Positions 18,241 to 27,159 of a DNA stretch of 64,000 nucleotides are shown in pieces (within the stretch, counting starts at the first letter, position 1; each line of letters begins with the position of its first letter). The stretch spans positions 31,051-95,050 of the forward strand of contig NZ_CBFIEO010000012.1 in assembly GCF_965661665.1 (NCBI RefSeq), read 5' to 3'. Below the pieces are notes generated by a model. The model worked only from the letters and a program-made list of their open reading frames with translations. It was not told the origin of the DNA and did no database searches. The position numbers and the translations under genes are program-made. Origin of the DNA: Cognatiyoonia sp965661665. GTDB lineage: Bacteria > Pseudomonadota > Alphaproteobacteria > Rhodobacterales > Rhodobacteraceae.

Positions 18241-18636
18241 ATGGCTAAAGGTAAGAACTCAGAAGGTCGGGCACCGACACAGCGGCAGTTACGCGTCGCC
18301 GAATTAATTCGGCGCAGGCTGTCAGAGATGTTGCAGCGCGGGGACGTGCATGACCCGGACTTGGCGCGGATGTCGATCACGGTTGGTGAAGTGCGCTGCT
18401 CCCCCGATTTGCGGGTGGCAACGGCTTACGTGCTGCCCTTGGGGGGTGGCCAGCAAGAAGAATGCTTGGAAGCCCTGCACAACAACCGCCATGAAATCCG
18501 CCGTGAGGTCAGCAAAGCCCTGTCGATCAAGTTCGCGCCTGAAATTCGGTTCAAGATAGACGACACGTTTGACCGCATGGATGCCACGCGCCGAATGCTG
18601 AACGATCCGCATGTGCGCCAAGACCTCGACAACTAG
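18241..18636 (+). CDS. rbfA: 30S ribosome-binding factor RbfA
   Basis: A 131-residue ribosome maturation factor with a KH-type fold. Recognisable blocks are RVAELIRRRLSEML near the start, DPDLARMSITVGEVRCSPDLRVATAYV in the middle and the C-terminal PEIRFKIDDTFDRMDATRRM. It acts on late 30S assembly at the 5' end of 16S rRNA. It is followed after 62 bases by truB, a common gene pair. The reading frame is open far upstream, but the family begins at this ATG. Confidence 0.96.
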   Translation: MAKGKNSEGRAPTQRQLRVAELIRRRLSEMLQRGDVHDPDLARMSITVGEVRCSPDLRVATAYVLPLGGGQQEECLEALHNNRHEIRREVSKALSIKFAPEIRFKIDDTFDRMDATRRMLNDPHVRQDLDN

Positions 18637-18698
18637 CGTTTGATTGACGCGAGCCTGCCCCGCCGCTAGCAGGGCCATCTAACGCAAGCGAGGGCACG

Positions 18699-19610
18699 AT
18701 GGGGCGCAGACGCAAAGGCCGCGAAATTACCGGATGGCTGGTGATTGATAAACCTGCGGGGATCACGTCAACCGCAGTGGTCAACAAAGTGCGCTGGGCG
18801 TTTGACGCCAAAAAAGCCGGCCATGCGGGCACGTTGGACCCAGAGGCAACAGGCGTTTTGGCTGTGGCGCTGGGGGAGGCGACCAAAACCATTCCCTACA
18901 TCACAGATGCCTTGAAAGGCTACGAATTCACAGTGCGGTTGGGACAAGCCACCAATACAGATGATGCGGAGGGCGAGGTGATCGCAACCTCCGACACGCG
19001 CCCCTCGGATGAGGAGATCATAGACGCGTTGGGTGCGTTCATCGGTGACATCCAACAGGTGCCGCCCAAATTCTCCGCCGTAAAGATCGACGGGATTCGG
19101 GCCTACAAAGCCGCCCGCGATGGGGAGGAATTCGACCTCGCCGCGCGAGATTTGTGGGTGGAGGAATTGGTGATGATGGATCGTCCTGACGCCGATCACG
19201 TGACGCTGGAAATGACCTGTGGCAAGGGCGGCTATGTTCGATCCATAGCGCGGGACTTGGGGCAGGCTTTGGGCTGTTTTGGCCATGTTCTTTGGCTGCG
19301 CCGGATTTGGTCCGGGCCCTTTGATGTGGAGACTGCCATCACGCTGGATGTGATCAATCCGAGTGCCAAGACGCCGGAACTTGATGCGCATCTTTTGCCG
19401 CTGGAGACGGGCTTGGCTGAGCTGCCAGAGGTGACGTGTTTGGCGGAAAGCGTGGCGAAGCTGCGCAACGGCAACCCGGCTGAGGTGATCGCAAGCGATG
19501 TCGCCTTTGGGGAGAAGGCTTGGGCCTCCTACCAAGGGCAACCTATCGCCACCGGCACATATCGCGGCGGCACGCTGCATCCTAGCCGCGTCTTTTTGGC
19601 GCCTGAATGA
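18699..19610 (+). CDS. truB: tRNA pseudouridine(55) synthase TruB
   Basis: A 303-residue enzyme that makes pseudouridine 55 in the T-loop of tRNAs. The catalytic aspartate is in HAGTLDPEATGVL (about residue 46), the N-terminal motif GWLVIDKPAGITS precedes it, and the TruB-specific block GGYVRSIARDLG lies near residue 177. Length is normal. Its TGA overlaps the ATG of the DUF1643 gene (ATGA). Confidence 0.97.
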   Translation: MGRRRKGREITGWLVIDKPAGITSTAVVNKVRWAFDAKKAGHAGTLDPEATGVLAVALGEATKTIPYITDALKGYEFTVRLGQATNTDDAEGEVIATSDTRPSDEEIIDALGAFIGDIQQVPPKFSAVKIDGIRAYKAARDGEEFDLAARDLWVEELVMMDRPDADHVTLEMTCGKGGYVRSIARDLGQALGCFGHVLWLRRIWSGPFDVETAITLDVINPSAKTPELDAHLLPLETGLAELPEVTCLAESVAKLRNGNPAEVIASDVAFGEKAWASYQGQPIATGTYRGGTLHPSRVFLAPE

Positions 19611-20116
19611 TCGTTCGAACGCATGAAGACGACCGCGCTAGGTCGGAGGCGGTTTATTCCGAGTGTGAGAGATACCGATACGCCTTGACCCGTGTTTGGG
19701 ATACAAACGGCAAGCGGGTCACATTTGTGATGCTGAACCCGTCGAAGGCCAATGAAGTTTCCAACGATCCCACTGTCGAGCGGTGCGAACGCCGCGCGCG
19801 GGCTTTGGGGTATGGCGCGTTTCGCGTGACAAACATCTTCGCGTGGCGCGACACGGACCCGATGGCAATGCGCAAGGCGAAGAGGCCCGAAGGCCCCGAC
19901 AACCCGCGCGTTCTGCGCGAGGCGGCTATCTGGGCGGATGACATTATCGCGGCGTGGGGCGCACATGGCAGTCACCGCGAACAAGGCGCAAAAATAGCAG
20001 CACTTTTGAAGGCGTTGGACACACCGCTTTACCATCTGGGGCTGACCAAGGACGGGCATCCCCGTCACCCGCTTTATATCAGCTACAAAACCCAACCAAA
20101 ATTATGGATTGATTAA
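19607..20116 (+). CDS. DUF1643 domain protein
   Basis: A 169-residue cytoplasmic protein recognised as DUF1643 by VTFVMLNPSKANEVSNDPTVERC (about residues 39-61; conserved core LNPSKA, NDPT) and the later GAFRVTNIFAWRDTDP block. It overlaps truB by four bases and so is probably co-translated with it. The family has no established activity and turns up both in chromosomal operons and in mobile regions. No signal peptide or membrane segment is seen. Confidence 0.85.
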   Translation: MIVRTHEDDRARSEAVYSECERYRYALTRVWDTNGKRVTFVMLNPSKANEVSNDPTVERCERRARALGYGAFRVTNIFAWRDTDPMAMRKAKRPEGPDNPRVLREAAIWADDIIAAWGAHGSHREQGAKIAALLKALDTPLYHLGLTKDGHPRHPLYISYKTQPKLWID

Positions 20117-20203
20117 CCAACTAACATTTTTTCACAGGCTATTTCGGTCCCAGATCGCTAGATTTCATCGCTGGGTGGGGGCAGCTCACTTGAGGATGCT
20201 GCT

Positions 20204-21038
20204 ATGTTTGCTTTGTTGGGATTGATCGGCTTTGCGCTATCTGCGCTGATGTTCAACAATTTCGAGGATGATGACATTGTGGAGAACAACGCGGCCAATC
20301 AGAAAGGTGTGGATGGCATAGGCCCTATCGCGTCGCTCGATACCTTTTTGCCTGAAGAAACAATTGAGGGATCGGAGGACACGCGCAACATGATTTTCGC
20401 GGGTGAAAGTGATGTGGACATCACCACAGGCGCTGCGGATGATTAAGTCGACGCCGAAGGCGGTCATGACCGCGTCCATGCCGGGGCAGGCAACGACGCG
20501 CTCTTTAGTGAAGAAGGTCATGACGTTTTAACCGGCTCGGTTGGCTTCGACTTCATCGATGGTGCGGAGGGTGCGGACCGACTGATGGGCGGGGACGGCA
20601 ATGACATCTTGCACGGCGGCAGCGGGGATGACGCGCTTAAAGGAAGCTTCGGCGACAATTGGCTGGATGGTGGCGATGGCGCTGACGTTCTGATGGGGGG
20701 CGGGGAATGACATGCTGACCGGTGGGGCCGATGAAGAAACCGATTTTCTGAATGGCGGGGCGGGTGACGATAGGATCGTTGGCGGAGCTAACGATATGTT
20801 GAGTGGCGGGGACGGTGCGAACCATTTCGTCATCGCTGTCGATAGCGATACGACCGTCACCGACTATGACCCCGAAACTGACACCATCGAAATCTTGGTC
20901 GAGGGGACAGAGCCGCCAGAAAAGGCATTGGACGACTTCAATGGTGGCGTTCGAGTGATGGCAGACGGTCATACGGTTACATCTTTTCCCGATGGTACGA
21001 TGATCGACTTGTCCGAAATCCGCTTCATCGCCGCATAA
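20204..21038 (+). pseudogene. RTX-type calcium-binding protein, broken by a stop and a frameshift
   Basis: The frame begins with a membrane helix (FALLGLIGFALSALMF) and an acidic stretch. It is stopped by TAA at 20444-20446, then continues in the same frame with RTX nonapeptide repeats (GGDGNDILHGGSGDDAL, DGGDGADVLMGG) until a frameshift at the G-rich run 20695-20705, where one surplus G fits the data. The repeats resume in the +1 frame (GNDMLTGG, GGAGDDRIVGG) and end at 21038 with a C-terminal block (DYDPETDTIEILVEG). Intact, it would be a calcium-binding cell-surface or secreted protein of about 278 residues. Two independent lesions make a pseudogene more likely than one sequencing error. 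Confidence 0.75.
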
Positions 21039-21173
21039 AAGCCTTTCATTTTCAAAGCCATCAGTCTACTTGCACTCATCTGCGCGTAGAATCGCTGCGC
21101 CGGACCCTCCACGGGCTCTGCTGGACGACATCCCGGCTTGCGCCATAACCCTTTGAGAATGAAGGAGACCCCG

Positions 21174-21443
21174 ATGTCGATTACTGCTGAAGAAAAAGCA
21201 CGGATCATGAAAGAGTTCGCCACCAAAGACGGCGACACAGGCTCCCCCGAAGTACAGGTTGCGATCCTGTCCTCGCGCATCGCGACTTTGACGGAGCACT
21301 TCAAGACTCACAAAAAAGATAACCACGGTCGCCGTGGTCTGCTGAAAATGGTCGCACAGCGCCGCAAGCTTTTGGACTACACAAAGTCCAAGGACGAAGC
21401 CCGCTACCAAGACCTGATCAAACGTCTGGGCCTGCGACGCTAA
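21174..21443 (+). CDS. rpsO: 30S ribosomal protein S15
   Basis: An 89-residue protein of exactly the standard S15 length, with GDTGSPEVQVAILSSRI (about residues 21-37), the HKKDNHGRRGLLKMV block that contacts 16S rRNA and the C-terminal LIKRLGLRR. The ATG at 21174 follows the ribosome site GAAGGAG. A strong terminator lies 26 bases after the stop. In most proteobacteria pnp follows directly; here a desaturase gene and a decayed stretch lie between. Confidence 0.99.
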   Translation: MSITAEEKARIMKEFATKDGDTGSPEVQVAILSSRIATLTEHFKTHKKDNHGRRGLLKMVAQRRKLLDYTKSKDEARYQDLIKRLGLRR

Positions 21444-21468
21444 GCGCACCCCGAACCCGAATTCCGAG

Positions 21469-21500
21469 AACGCCCGCTGATTTTAGCGGGCGTTTTTGTT
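21469..21500 (+). terminator. Intrinsic terminator after rpsO
   Basis: A 10-bp perfect stem (AACGCCCGCT with AGCGGGCGTT), a 6-base loop and a TTTTTGTTT tail. Confidence 0.95.
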
Positions 21501-21557
21501 TGTCAGGTGCAATCCATCATGCATTGACAGAAAAAGGCTCAAGATCAACAATCTGAT

Positions 21558-22613
21558 ATGCCCCGCGATTACTCCATCATTGGCCCAGCGCCAGCCCTGT
21601 CGAATCCAAGCTGGTATCGCACGAAGGTTGATCCGGCTTCGATCCGCGCATTGATGGTCAAAGATGACAGACGTGCAGGGCGGGATGCTGTCCTCTGGCT
21701 TGGGCTCATGGTGGTGTTCGCGGGTCTCGGGATTGCGCTGTGGCCGTCTTGGTGGTCCACGCCATTCTGGTTGGCATATGGGGTGCTATACGGCTCCGGA
21801 GCGGACGCACGGTGGCACGAATGCGGACACAAGACCGCCTTTGAAACGGCTTGGAAAAACGAAGTCATTTATCAGATTGCCAGCTTCATGCTGATGCGCA
21901 ATCCCGTCGTTTGGCGGGCCAGTCACGTACGCCACCACACCGACACGGTGATCGTTGGTCGTGACCCAGAGATTGTCGCGATGCGTCCACCTGATTTGCT
22001 GCGCATTCTGATCAATTTGTTCGGACTTGTGAATCTTTGGGTGTTTGGTCAGCGAATGTTCTTACATGCAACGGGCCACCTTCATCCAGAAGAGGAACCG
22101 CTTGTCCGCGAGCAAGATCGTCCAAGAGTATTCCGTGTCACGCGGATTTGGCTTGCGATCTATGCCTTGGTTGGTCTTGCATGCCTATCGTTTGGAACGA
22201 TTCTGCCACTGATGGTGATCGGCCTTCCGATGCTCTATGGCGCGTGGCATCATATTCTGACGGGGTTGCTCCAGCATCTTGGATTAGCTGAGAACGTCAC
22301 TGACCACAGGCTGAACACACGCACTGTCCTGATGAATTCCCTATCGCAGTTCATCTACCTTAATATGAACTACCATCTTGAACATCACATGTTCACGATG
22401 GTGCCCTATTATAACCTGCCCGCGCTGCATGAACTCATCAAGCACGACACCCCTGCCCCAGATCCATCGATGATTGCAGCCTTTCGCCGGTTGCTGCCCG
22501 TCCTTCTGCGCCAGCTCCGTTATGAAAATGCCGTGATCATTCCAGATCTTCCACCAAGTGCGACGCCATATGGAGCGGAGGTGGAGCTATTGAAAGAGCA
22601 TGCGTATCGGTAA
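21558..22613 (+). CDS. Membrane fatty-acid desaturase
   Basis: A 351-residue integral membrane protein with the three histidine boxes of the di-iron desaturase/hydroxylase superfamily: HECGH (87-91), HVRHH (123-127) and HLEHH (about 272-276). Hydrophobic segments lie near residues 46-80 and 195-230. The family introduces double bonds or hydroxyls into acyl chains or related lipids; the substrate cannot be read from sequence. It is a single gene inserted between rpsO and pnp, with its own terminator-bounded unit upstream. The start is an ATG with weak ribosome-site pairing. Confidence 0.85.
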   Translation: MPRDYSIIGPAPALSNPSWYRTKVDPASIRALMVKDDRRAGRDAVLWLGLMVVFAGLGIALWPSWWSTPFWLAYGVLYGSGADARWHECGHKTAFETAWKNEVIYQIASFMLMRNPVVWRASHVRHHTDTVIVGRDPEIVAMRPPDLLRILINLFGLVNLWVFGQRMFLHATGHLHPEEEPLVREQDRPRVFRVTRIWLAIYALVGLACLSFGTILPLMVIGLPMLYGAWHHILTGLLQHLGLAENVTDHRLNTRTVLMNSLSQFIYLNMNYHLEHHMFTMVPYYNLPALHELIKHDTPAPDPSMIAAFRRLLPVLLRQLRYENAVIIPDLPPSATPYGAEVELLKEHAYR

Positions 22614-23385
22614 AGTAGCCATTAGATTTGGCATCTAATTCCATATCATACGGCCGCCAGTCGATACGTTGCTATAATCGCCGACAGTCTTGCGCTATAA
22701 GAGAGTTACTTCGAGCCCTGCATTGCGTTGAGACTTTGATTGCCCTGCCGTTACGAGATTTTCCCACGTCATAACCTTATGTGCATTAAATATTGGTGCA
22801 TTCTGACCGAGGGCTAATTGCTTGAAATGCTGGATCATATCGATGGCGACGCAAACTACACGGACGGAATGGCCGAACTAGACGATTTCACCGAACTGCG
22901 ATCCCTTGCGCTGAACCCGAAACAAATCACTGAAATGTCACGGCTCATCTCATGGCATTCATGTACCAACGGAGAGGCGCGGAAAAGCACAATGCCATTG
23001 CCGCGCCGCCTTGGGCAATCGAAAAAGCGATCAGGACGTTTAAGTTTTTAAGCGTTGGGCCAGCGAAGGTCAAAGTTGAGATTTTTCGTGAGTTAGAAAA
23101 CGCCCGCCAGTTCTTGGATTTGTCCAAACAAGCGGGAAGAGATGCCACACGTTGGCTCAATCAGGCTGCGGAGCAGTATCATTAGCGTGAGGCCGGTTCC
23201 GTTTTCATATCTGCACGCACCAGAGCAGAGCGAAATCAGACCCCCTTCCCAACCCATGCCTTTTCCTGTAAGGCCCGCAGATCTGAATGCCGGCGCCCGG
23301 ACCTCAGCGCCGACCAAAGAAGATACCGAGGTCAGGGGGAATACGCCCCCTACGTAAATGGCCAAGTGGCCAAAAGGAAAAACAC
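22614..23385 (+). other. Gene-poor stretch with possible decayed coding remnants, ending in the pnp leader
   Basis: No convincing gene is seen in these 772 bases. Two short overlapping open frames are present, 22818-23051 (starting LLEMLDHIDGDANYTDG) and 22952-23185. The first resembles the short acidic DGD-rich segment of hypothetical proteins common in Rhodobacteraceae accessory regions, but neither has a good ribosome site or a recognisable domain. The first half is AT-richer than the flanks. They are best regarded as remnants or chance frames. Confidence 0.4.
23330..23385 (+). promoter_or_regulatory. pnp leader with two small inverted repeats
   Basis: Upstream of the AAAAGGA ribosome site are two possible hairpins: AGGGGG-aatacg-CCCCCT (about 3335-3352 after position 20000) and TGGCC-aagt-GGCCA (about 23359-23372). 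In other bacteria PNPase represses its own mRNA through leader structure; whether this leader does so is inference. Confidence 0.3.
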
Positions 23386-25518
23386 ATGTTCAATGAAGTG
23401 AAAAAATCAATCAAGTGGGGCGAAGAAACGCTGACACTTGAAACAGGCAAGGTTGCCCGTCAGGCAGACGGATCAGTCATTGCAACGATGGGGGAAACCT
23501 CCGTCATGGCTAACGTCACCTTCGCCAAAAAACAAAAGCCGGGTCAGGATTTCTTCCCGCTGACAGTTCATTATCAAGAGAAATACTATGCCGCTGGTAA
23601 GGTGCCTGGTGGCTTTTTCAAGCGCGAGGCGCGTCCAACTGAGAAAGAGACGCTGACAGCACGTCTGATCGACCGTCCAATCCGTCCCCTGTTCGTCGAA
23701 GGTTTCAAGAACGAAGTCTTGGTGATGTGTACGGTTCTGAGCCACGATCTGGTCAACGACCCTGACATCTTGGCAATGATTGCAGCCTCCGCTGCGCTGA
23801 CACTTTCTGGCGCACCCTTCATGGGTCCAATCGCGGGCTGCCGTGTGGGCTATGAAGATGGCGATTACATTCTGAACCCTGAAATGGACGACATGCACAA
23901 TCTGCGCATGAACCCAGAGCAGCGTTTGGACCTTGTTGTTGCAGGCACCAAAGACGCTGTGATGATGGTTGAATCCGAGGCTTACGAGCTGACTGAAGAT
24001 GAGATGCTGGGCGCGGTGACATTTGCACATGAGCAGATTCAGCCGGTCATCGACCTGATCATTGATCTGGCCGAAGAAGCCGCAAAAGATCCGTTCGAGT
24101 TCGAAGCACCTGACTACTCGAACCTTTACGCAACGCTAAAGAAAGCGGGCGAAAAAGCGATGAGCAAAGCCTTTGCGATCACAGACAAGCAAGAGCGGAC
24201 AGCAGCCGTTGCTGCGGCACGCGAGGAAATCCTTGCTGGCCTCAGCGAAGAGCAGCTAGAAGATCCGAACCTCGGTGCTGCAATGAAAAAGCTCGAAGCA
24301 GGCGTTCTGCGCGGCGACGTGGTCAAGAAGGGCAAGCGGATTGATGGTCGTGCACTCGACACCGTCCGTCCGATCGTGTCCGAAACCGGCGTCCTGCCAC
24401 GCACACACGGGTCCGCCCTCTTCACACGTGGGGAGACGCAGGGCTTGGTCGTGACCACACTGGGTACTGGCGACGACGAACAAATGATCGACGCGCTCAG
24501 CGGTATGTATAAGTCGAACTTCATGCTGCACTATAACTTCCCACCTTATTCGGTTGGTGAAGCGGGTCGCGTGGGCCCTCCAGGCCGTCGCGAGATTGGT
24601 CATGGTAAATTGGCATGGCGTGCGCTTCAGGCGGTTCTGCCTGCGGCGACCGACTTCCCTTACACCGTCCGCGTGGTGTCAGAGATCACTGAATCAAACG
24701 GTTCATCCTCCATGGCGTCTGTTTGCGGTGGCTCCCTCTCCATGATGGACGCTGGCGTTCCGCTGAAAGCCCCAGTCGCTGGTGTGGCAATGGGTCTGGT
24801 GATGGAAGACGATGGCGACTATGCGATCCTGACCGACATCCTTGGTGACGAAGACCACCTTGGCGACATGGACTTCAAAGTTGCGGGTACAGCCGAGGGG
24901 ATCACATCCCTGCAGATGGACATCAAGATCGCAGGCATCACGCCGGAGATCATGAAAAAGGCGCTTGCTCAGGCAAAAGAAGGCCGTCTGCACATCCTTG
25001 ATGAGATGTCCAAAGCGATCACAACTGCAAATGATCTGGGCGTCCACGCACCGAAGATCGAAACGATGCAGATTCCAACCGACAAGATCCGTGAAGTCAT
25101 CGGCTCTGGCGGTAAGGTGATCCGCGAGATCGTTGAAGTGTCCGGTGCGAAGGTTGACATCAATGACGAAGGCACGATCAAGATCGCGTCCTCTGATGCA
25201 GATGCGATCAAGAAAGCCTATGACATGATCCATTCTATTGTGGCAGAGCCAGAAGAAGGCGTGATCTACAAAGGCACAGTCGTGAAGGTTGTGGACTTTG
25301 GTGCATTCGTGAACTTCTTTGGCAAGCGCGACGGTCTGGTGCACGTCTCCCAGATCGAAAACCGCCGCCTGAACCATCCATCCGACGTTCTGAAAGAAGG
25401 TCAGGAAGTATGGGTCAAGCTGTTGGGCTTCGACGATCGTGGCAAGGTGCGCCTGTCCATGAAAGTCGTCGACCAGGAAACTGGCGAAGAGATGAAGAAA
25501 GAAGAATCGGCTGAGTAG
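23386..25518 (+). CDS. pnp: Polyribonucleotide nucleotidyltransferase (PNPase)
   Basis: A 710-residue 3'-to-5' phosphorolytic exoribonuclease of the RNA degradosome. Domain order is complete: two RNase PH domains (first with FKREARPTEKE, second with NFPPYSVGEAG and catalytic region DILGDEDHLGDMDFKVAGT), then a KH domain (REVIGSGGKVIREI, about 563-576) and an S1 domain at the end (YKGTVVKVVDFGAFVNFF). The ATG at 23386 follows AAAAGGA. A hairpin terminator follows the stop. Confidence 0.99.
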   Translation: MFNEVKKSIKWGEETLTLETGKVARQADGSVIATMGETSVMANVTFAKKQKPGQDFFPLTVHYQEKYYAAGKVPGGFFKREARPTEKETLTARLIDRPIRPLFVEGFKNEVLVMCTVLSHDLVNDPDILAMIAASAALTLSGAPFMGPIAGCRVGYEDGDYILNPEMDDMHNLRMNPEQRLDLVVAGTKDAVMMVESEAYELTEDEMLGAVTFAHEQIQPVIDLIIDLAEEAAKDPFEFEAPDYSNLYATLKKAGEKAMSKAFAITDKQERTAAVAAAREEILAGLSEEQLEDPNLGAAMKKLEAGVLRGDVVKKGKRIDGRALDTVRPIVSETGVLPRTHGSALFTRGETQGLVVTTLGTGDDEQMIDALSGMYKSNFMLHYNFPPYSVGEAGRVGPPGRREIGHGKLAWRALQAVLPAATDFPYTVRVVSEITESNGSSSMASVCGGSLSMMDAGVPLKAPVAGVAMGLVMEDDGDYAILTDILGDEDHLGDMDFKVAGTAEGITSLQMDIKIAGITPEIMKKALAQAKEGRLHILDEMSKAITTANDLGVHAPKIETMQIPTDKIREVIGSGGKVIREIVEVSGAKVDINDEGTIKIASSDADAIKKAYDMIHSIVAEPEEGVIYKGTVVKVVDFGAFVNFFGKRDGLVHVSQIENRRLNHPSDVLKEGQEVWVKLLGFDDRGKVRLSMKVVDQETGEEMKKEESAE

Positions 25519-25543
25519 TCAGCACGTCTTTTGATGTGAATTG

Positions 25544-25576
25544 AAAGCGCCCTGCCTGAAACGGTAGGGCGCTTTT
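25544..25576 (+). terminator. Intrinsic terminator after pnp, shared with the convergent glycosyltransferase
   Basis: Stem AAAGCGCCCT with AGGGCGCTTT plus an inner CC/GG, then TTTTC. It ends right at the stop codon of the convergent gene and could work in both directions. Confidence 0.85.
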
Positions 25577-26416
25577 CTATATCGCGGATGCGTCTGCTTT
25601 GATGATGCCGTGCTTCGTCCAGCTTCGGCCGCTGTCGCGCACTTCTTGGATCATTTCTTTGTGTCTGCGGACTTTCTCACGATCTTTGTATCCGCGCGGG
25701 TGATCTTGGTGCACCAATGGCGCTGTGTAGCGCAGGTGACGCCCGACAATACCCGCGTTCTGCAGGCGAAATCCAAGCTCTTTGTCCAAACCACCATATT
25801 TCATGGTTTCATCAAACCCATTTACAGCAAGGATATCTTCACGAAATGCGGACCAATTGGCGCCACAAAGCGCCTTCTTCACAGGCGTGATACGGTCGAA
25901 CATGTCCTGAACACAAAAGGGAAATGGCATTGTTTTGAGCCACGTTCCCAAACGGTCAATGGCTCTGTTTTGCCAGAGCCATTCGCGTTGAAAGACGCTG
26001 CCATCGGTGATGACGTCTTCGGTTAGATCTTTGGTGGTTTGGTCGTCCAAGCGGATCAAGCTTCCGGTCGAGTAGCGGCCCCTTTGGCGCAGATCATAAT
26101 GGCGCTTTATGAAGTCGGGGTGGATCAACACGTCACCGTCGAGAAAAATCAAGAATTCTGCTGCGCTGCTTTCAATTGCGCTGTTCAGGATACGGCACTT
26201 TTCAAAGCCATTGTCCTCATGCCAAACGTGCCGCACAGGGTATGGCAAACGTGCAGCCCACTCATCAATCAGAGCTTTGGTTTCAGGACCGGACCCATCG
26301 TCTGCAATGCATAGGACGTCAGGCTGCATCGACTGCTGCTCCAATGCGATCAGCGTCAAATGCAGCGCGCGCGTACTGTTGTAGGTGGTGATGATCACTT
26401 CAACGCTTTGGCGCAT
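25577..26416 (-). CDS. Family 2 glycosyltransferase
   Basis: A 279-residue GT-A fold enzyme. The N-terminus has the nucleotide-sugar binding strand EVIITTYNS (residues 6-14), the DxD-like motif LDGDVLIHPDF lies near residue 93, and the C-terminal galactosyltransferase-type block VNGFDETMKYGGLDKELGFRL lies near residue 198. No transmembrane segment is seen, so it would act at the cytoplasmic face. It stands alone between the pnp terminator and the L,D-transpeptidase remnant, so donor, acceptor and pathway are unknown. Confidence 0.88.
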   Translation of the reverse strand: MRQSVEVIITTYNSTRALHLTLIALEQQSMQPDVLCIADDGSGPETKALIDEWAARLPYPVRHVWHEDNGFEKCRILNSAIESSAAEFLIFLDGDVLIHPDFIKRHYDLRQRGRYSTGSLIRLDDQTTKDLTEDVITDGSVFQREWLWQNRAIDRLGTWLKTMPFPFCVQDMFDRITPVKKALCGANWSAFREDILAVNGFDETMKYGGLDKELGFRLQNAGIVGRHLRYTAPLVHQDHPRGYKDREKVRRHKEMIQEVRDSGRSWTKHGIIKADASAI

Positions 26417-26558
26417 TTGGGAAGCCCTGAATCCTGACTGACAGATATACGAAGTGTTGCAATACAGTAATTACTCGCTGGTTTGCGCGAAGTTAAGTCT
26501 TGTCGTGTAACCCGTTTTGAGGATCGTCAATGATGGGACAAAGAAAACGGGCAGACAA

Positions 26559-27110
26559 ATGATCAATAGGCGTGACTAACTAGCAGGTGCGGGGGCCAGT
26601 GTTCTGGCCGCAGGAGCCATAGCGAACACCCACCGGCTTCCTTGGAAATACCGGCCTGTCGAAGTTGACGTGAACCCAGACTTACCGGCCGGTCAGATTC
26701 ACGTAATCAAGGATGACTTGCATCTCTATTGGACCTTGGGCAATGGACGCGCGAGGCGCTATACCGTCGCTATCGGTGATCAGGACCGGAACTACACAGG
26801 TGTTTTGACCATCCGGCGTAAGGCGGAATGGCCAAGCTAGATCCCAACCGCGAATATGGTACGTCTCGAGCCTGAGCTTTATATCCCTTATCGCAATGGC
26901 CTGCCTGGTGGCCATACCCGCAATCCAATGGGGTCTCGCGCACTGTATCTTTATGACGGTGGCCGCGACACGTATTACCGCATCCACGGAACCATGAAGC
27001 CAGAAACGATTGGCACCGCTTTCTCCTCCGGCTGTATCCGCCTCACGAATGAACACGTGGCGGAGCTTTACAACATGGTCCCGATCGGCGCGAGAATTTT
27101 CCTTTTCTAA
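26559..27110 (+). pseudogene. Tat-exported L,D-transpeptidase broken by two nonsense codons
   Basis: A single frame of 183 codons runs from ATG at 26559 to TAA at 27108. It starts MINRRD, then TAA (26577-26579), then LAGAGASVLAAGAIA, a twin-arginine signal with a stop where most Tat signals have Phe. It continues with YkuD-domain sequence (DDLHLYWTLGNGRARRYTVAIG), is stopped again by TAG (26838-26840) in KAEWPS-stop-IPT, where relatives have Trp, and finishes with the catalytic HGTMKPETIG and SSGCIRL. The active-site His and Cys are intact. Both stops are single substitutions from sense codons; the intact enzyme would make 3-3 peptidoglycan or lipoprotein cross-links in the periplasm. Confidence 0.85.
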
Positions 27111-27113
27111 TGA

Positions 27114-27145
27114 AAAAAGCCCCCGACATTCGGGGGGCTTTCTTG
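27114..27145. terminator. Bidirectional terminator between the transpeptidase remnant and the peroxiredoxin gene
   Basis: Stem AAAGCCCCCG with CGGGGGGCTTT around a short ACATT loop. On the minus strand a run of six T follows, so it is the stronger terminator for the peroxiredoxin gene. Confidence 0.85.
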
Positions 27146-27159
27146 TTCTGATGTGAAGA

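Noticed and set aside
22818..23185. Two short plus-strand frames as real genes
   Set aside because: No ribosome sites or domains, they overlap each other, and they lie in gene-poor DNA; kept only as possible remnants.
20204..27110. Programmed stop-codon readthrough or recoding of TAA
   Set aside because: The stops have no shared context, one is TAG, and one gene also has a frameshift; ordinary pseudogene decay explains all.
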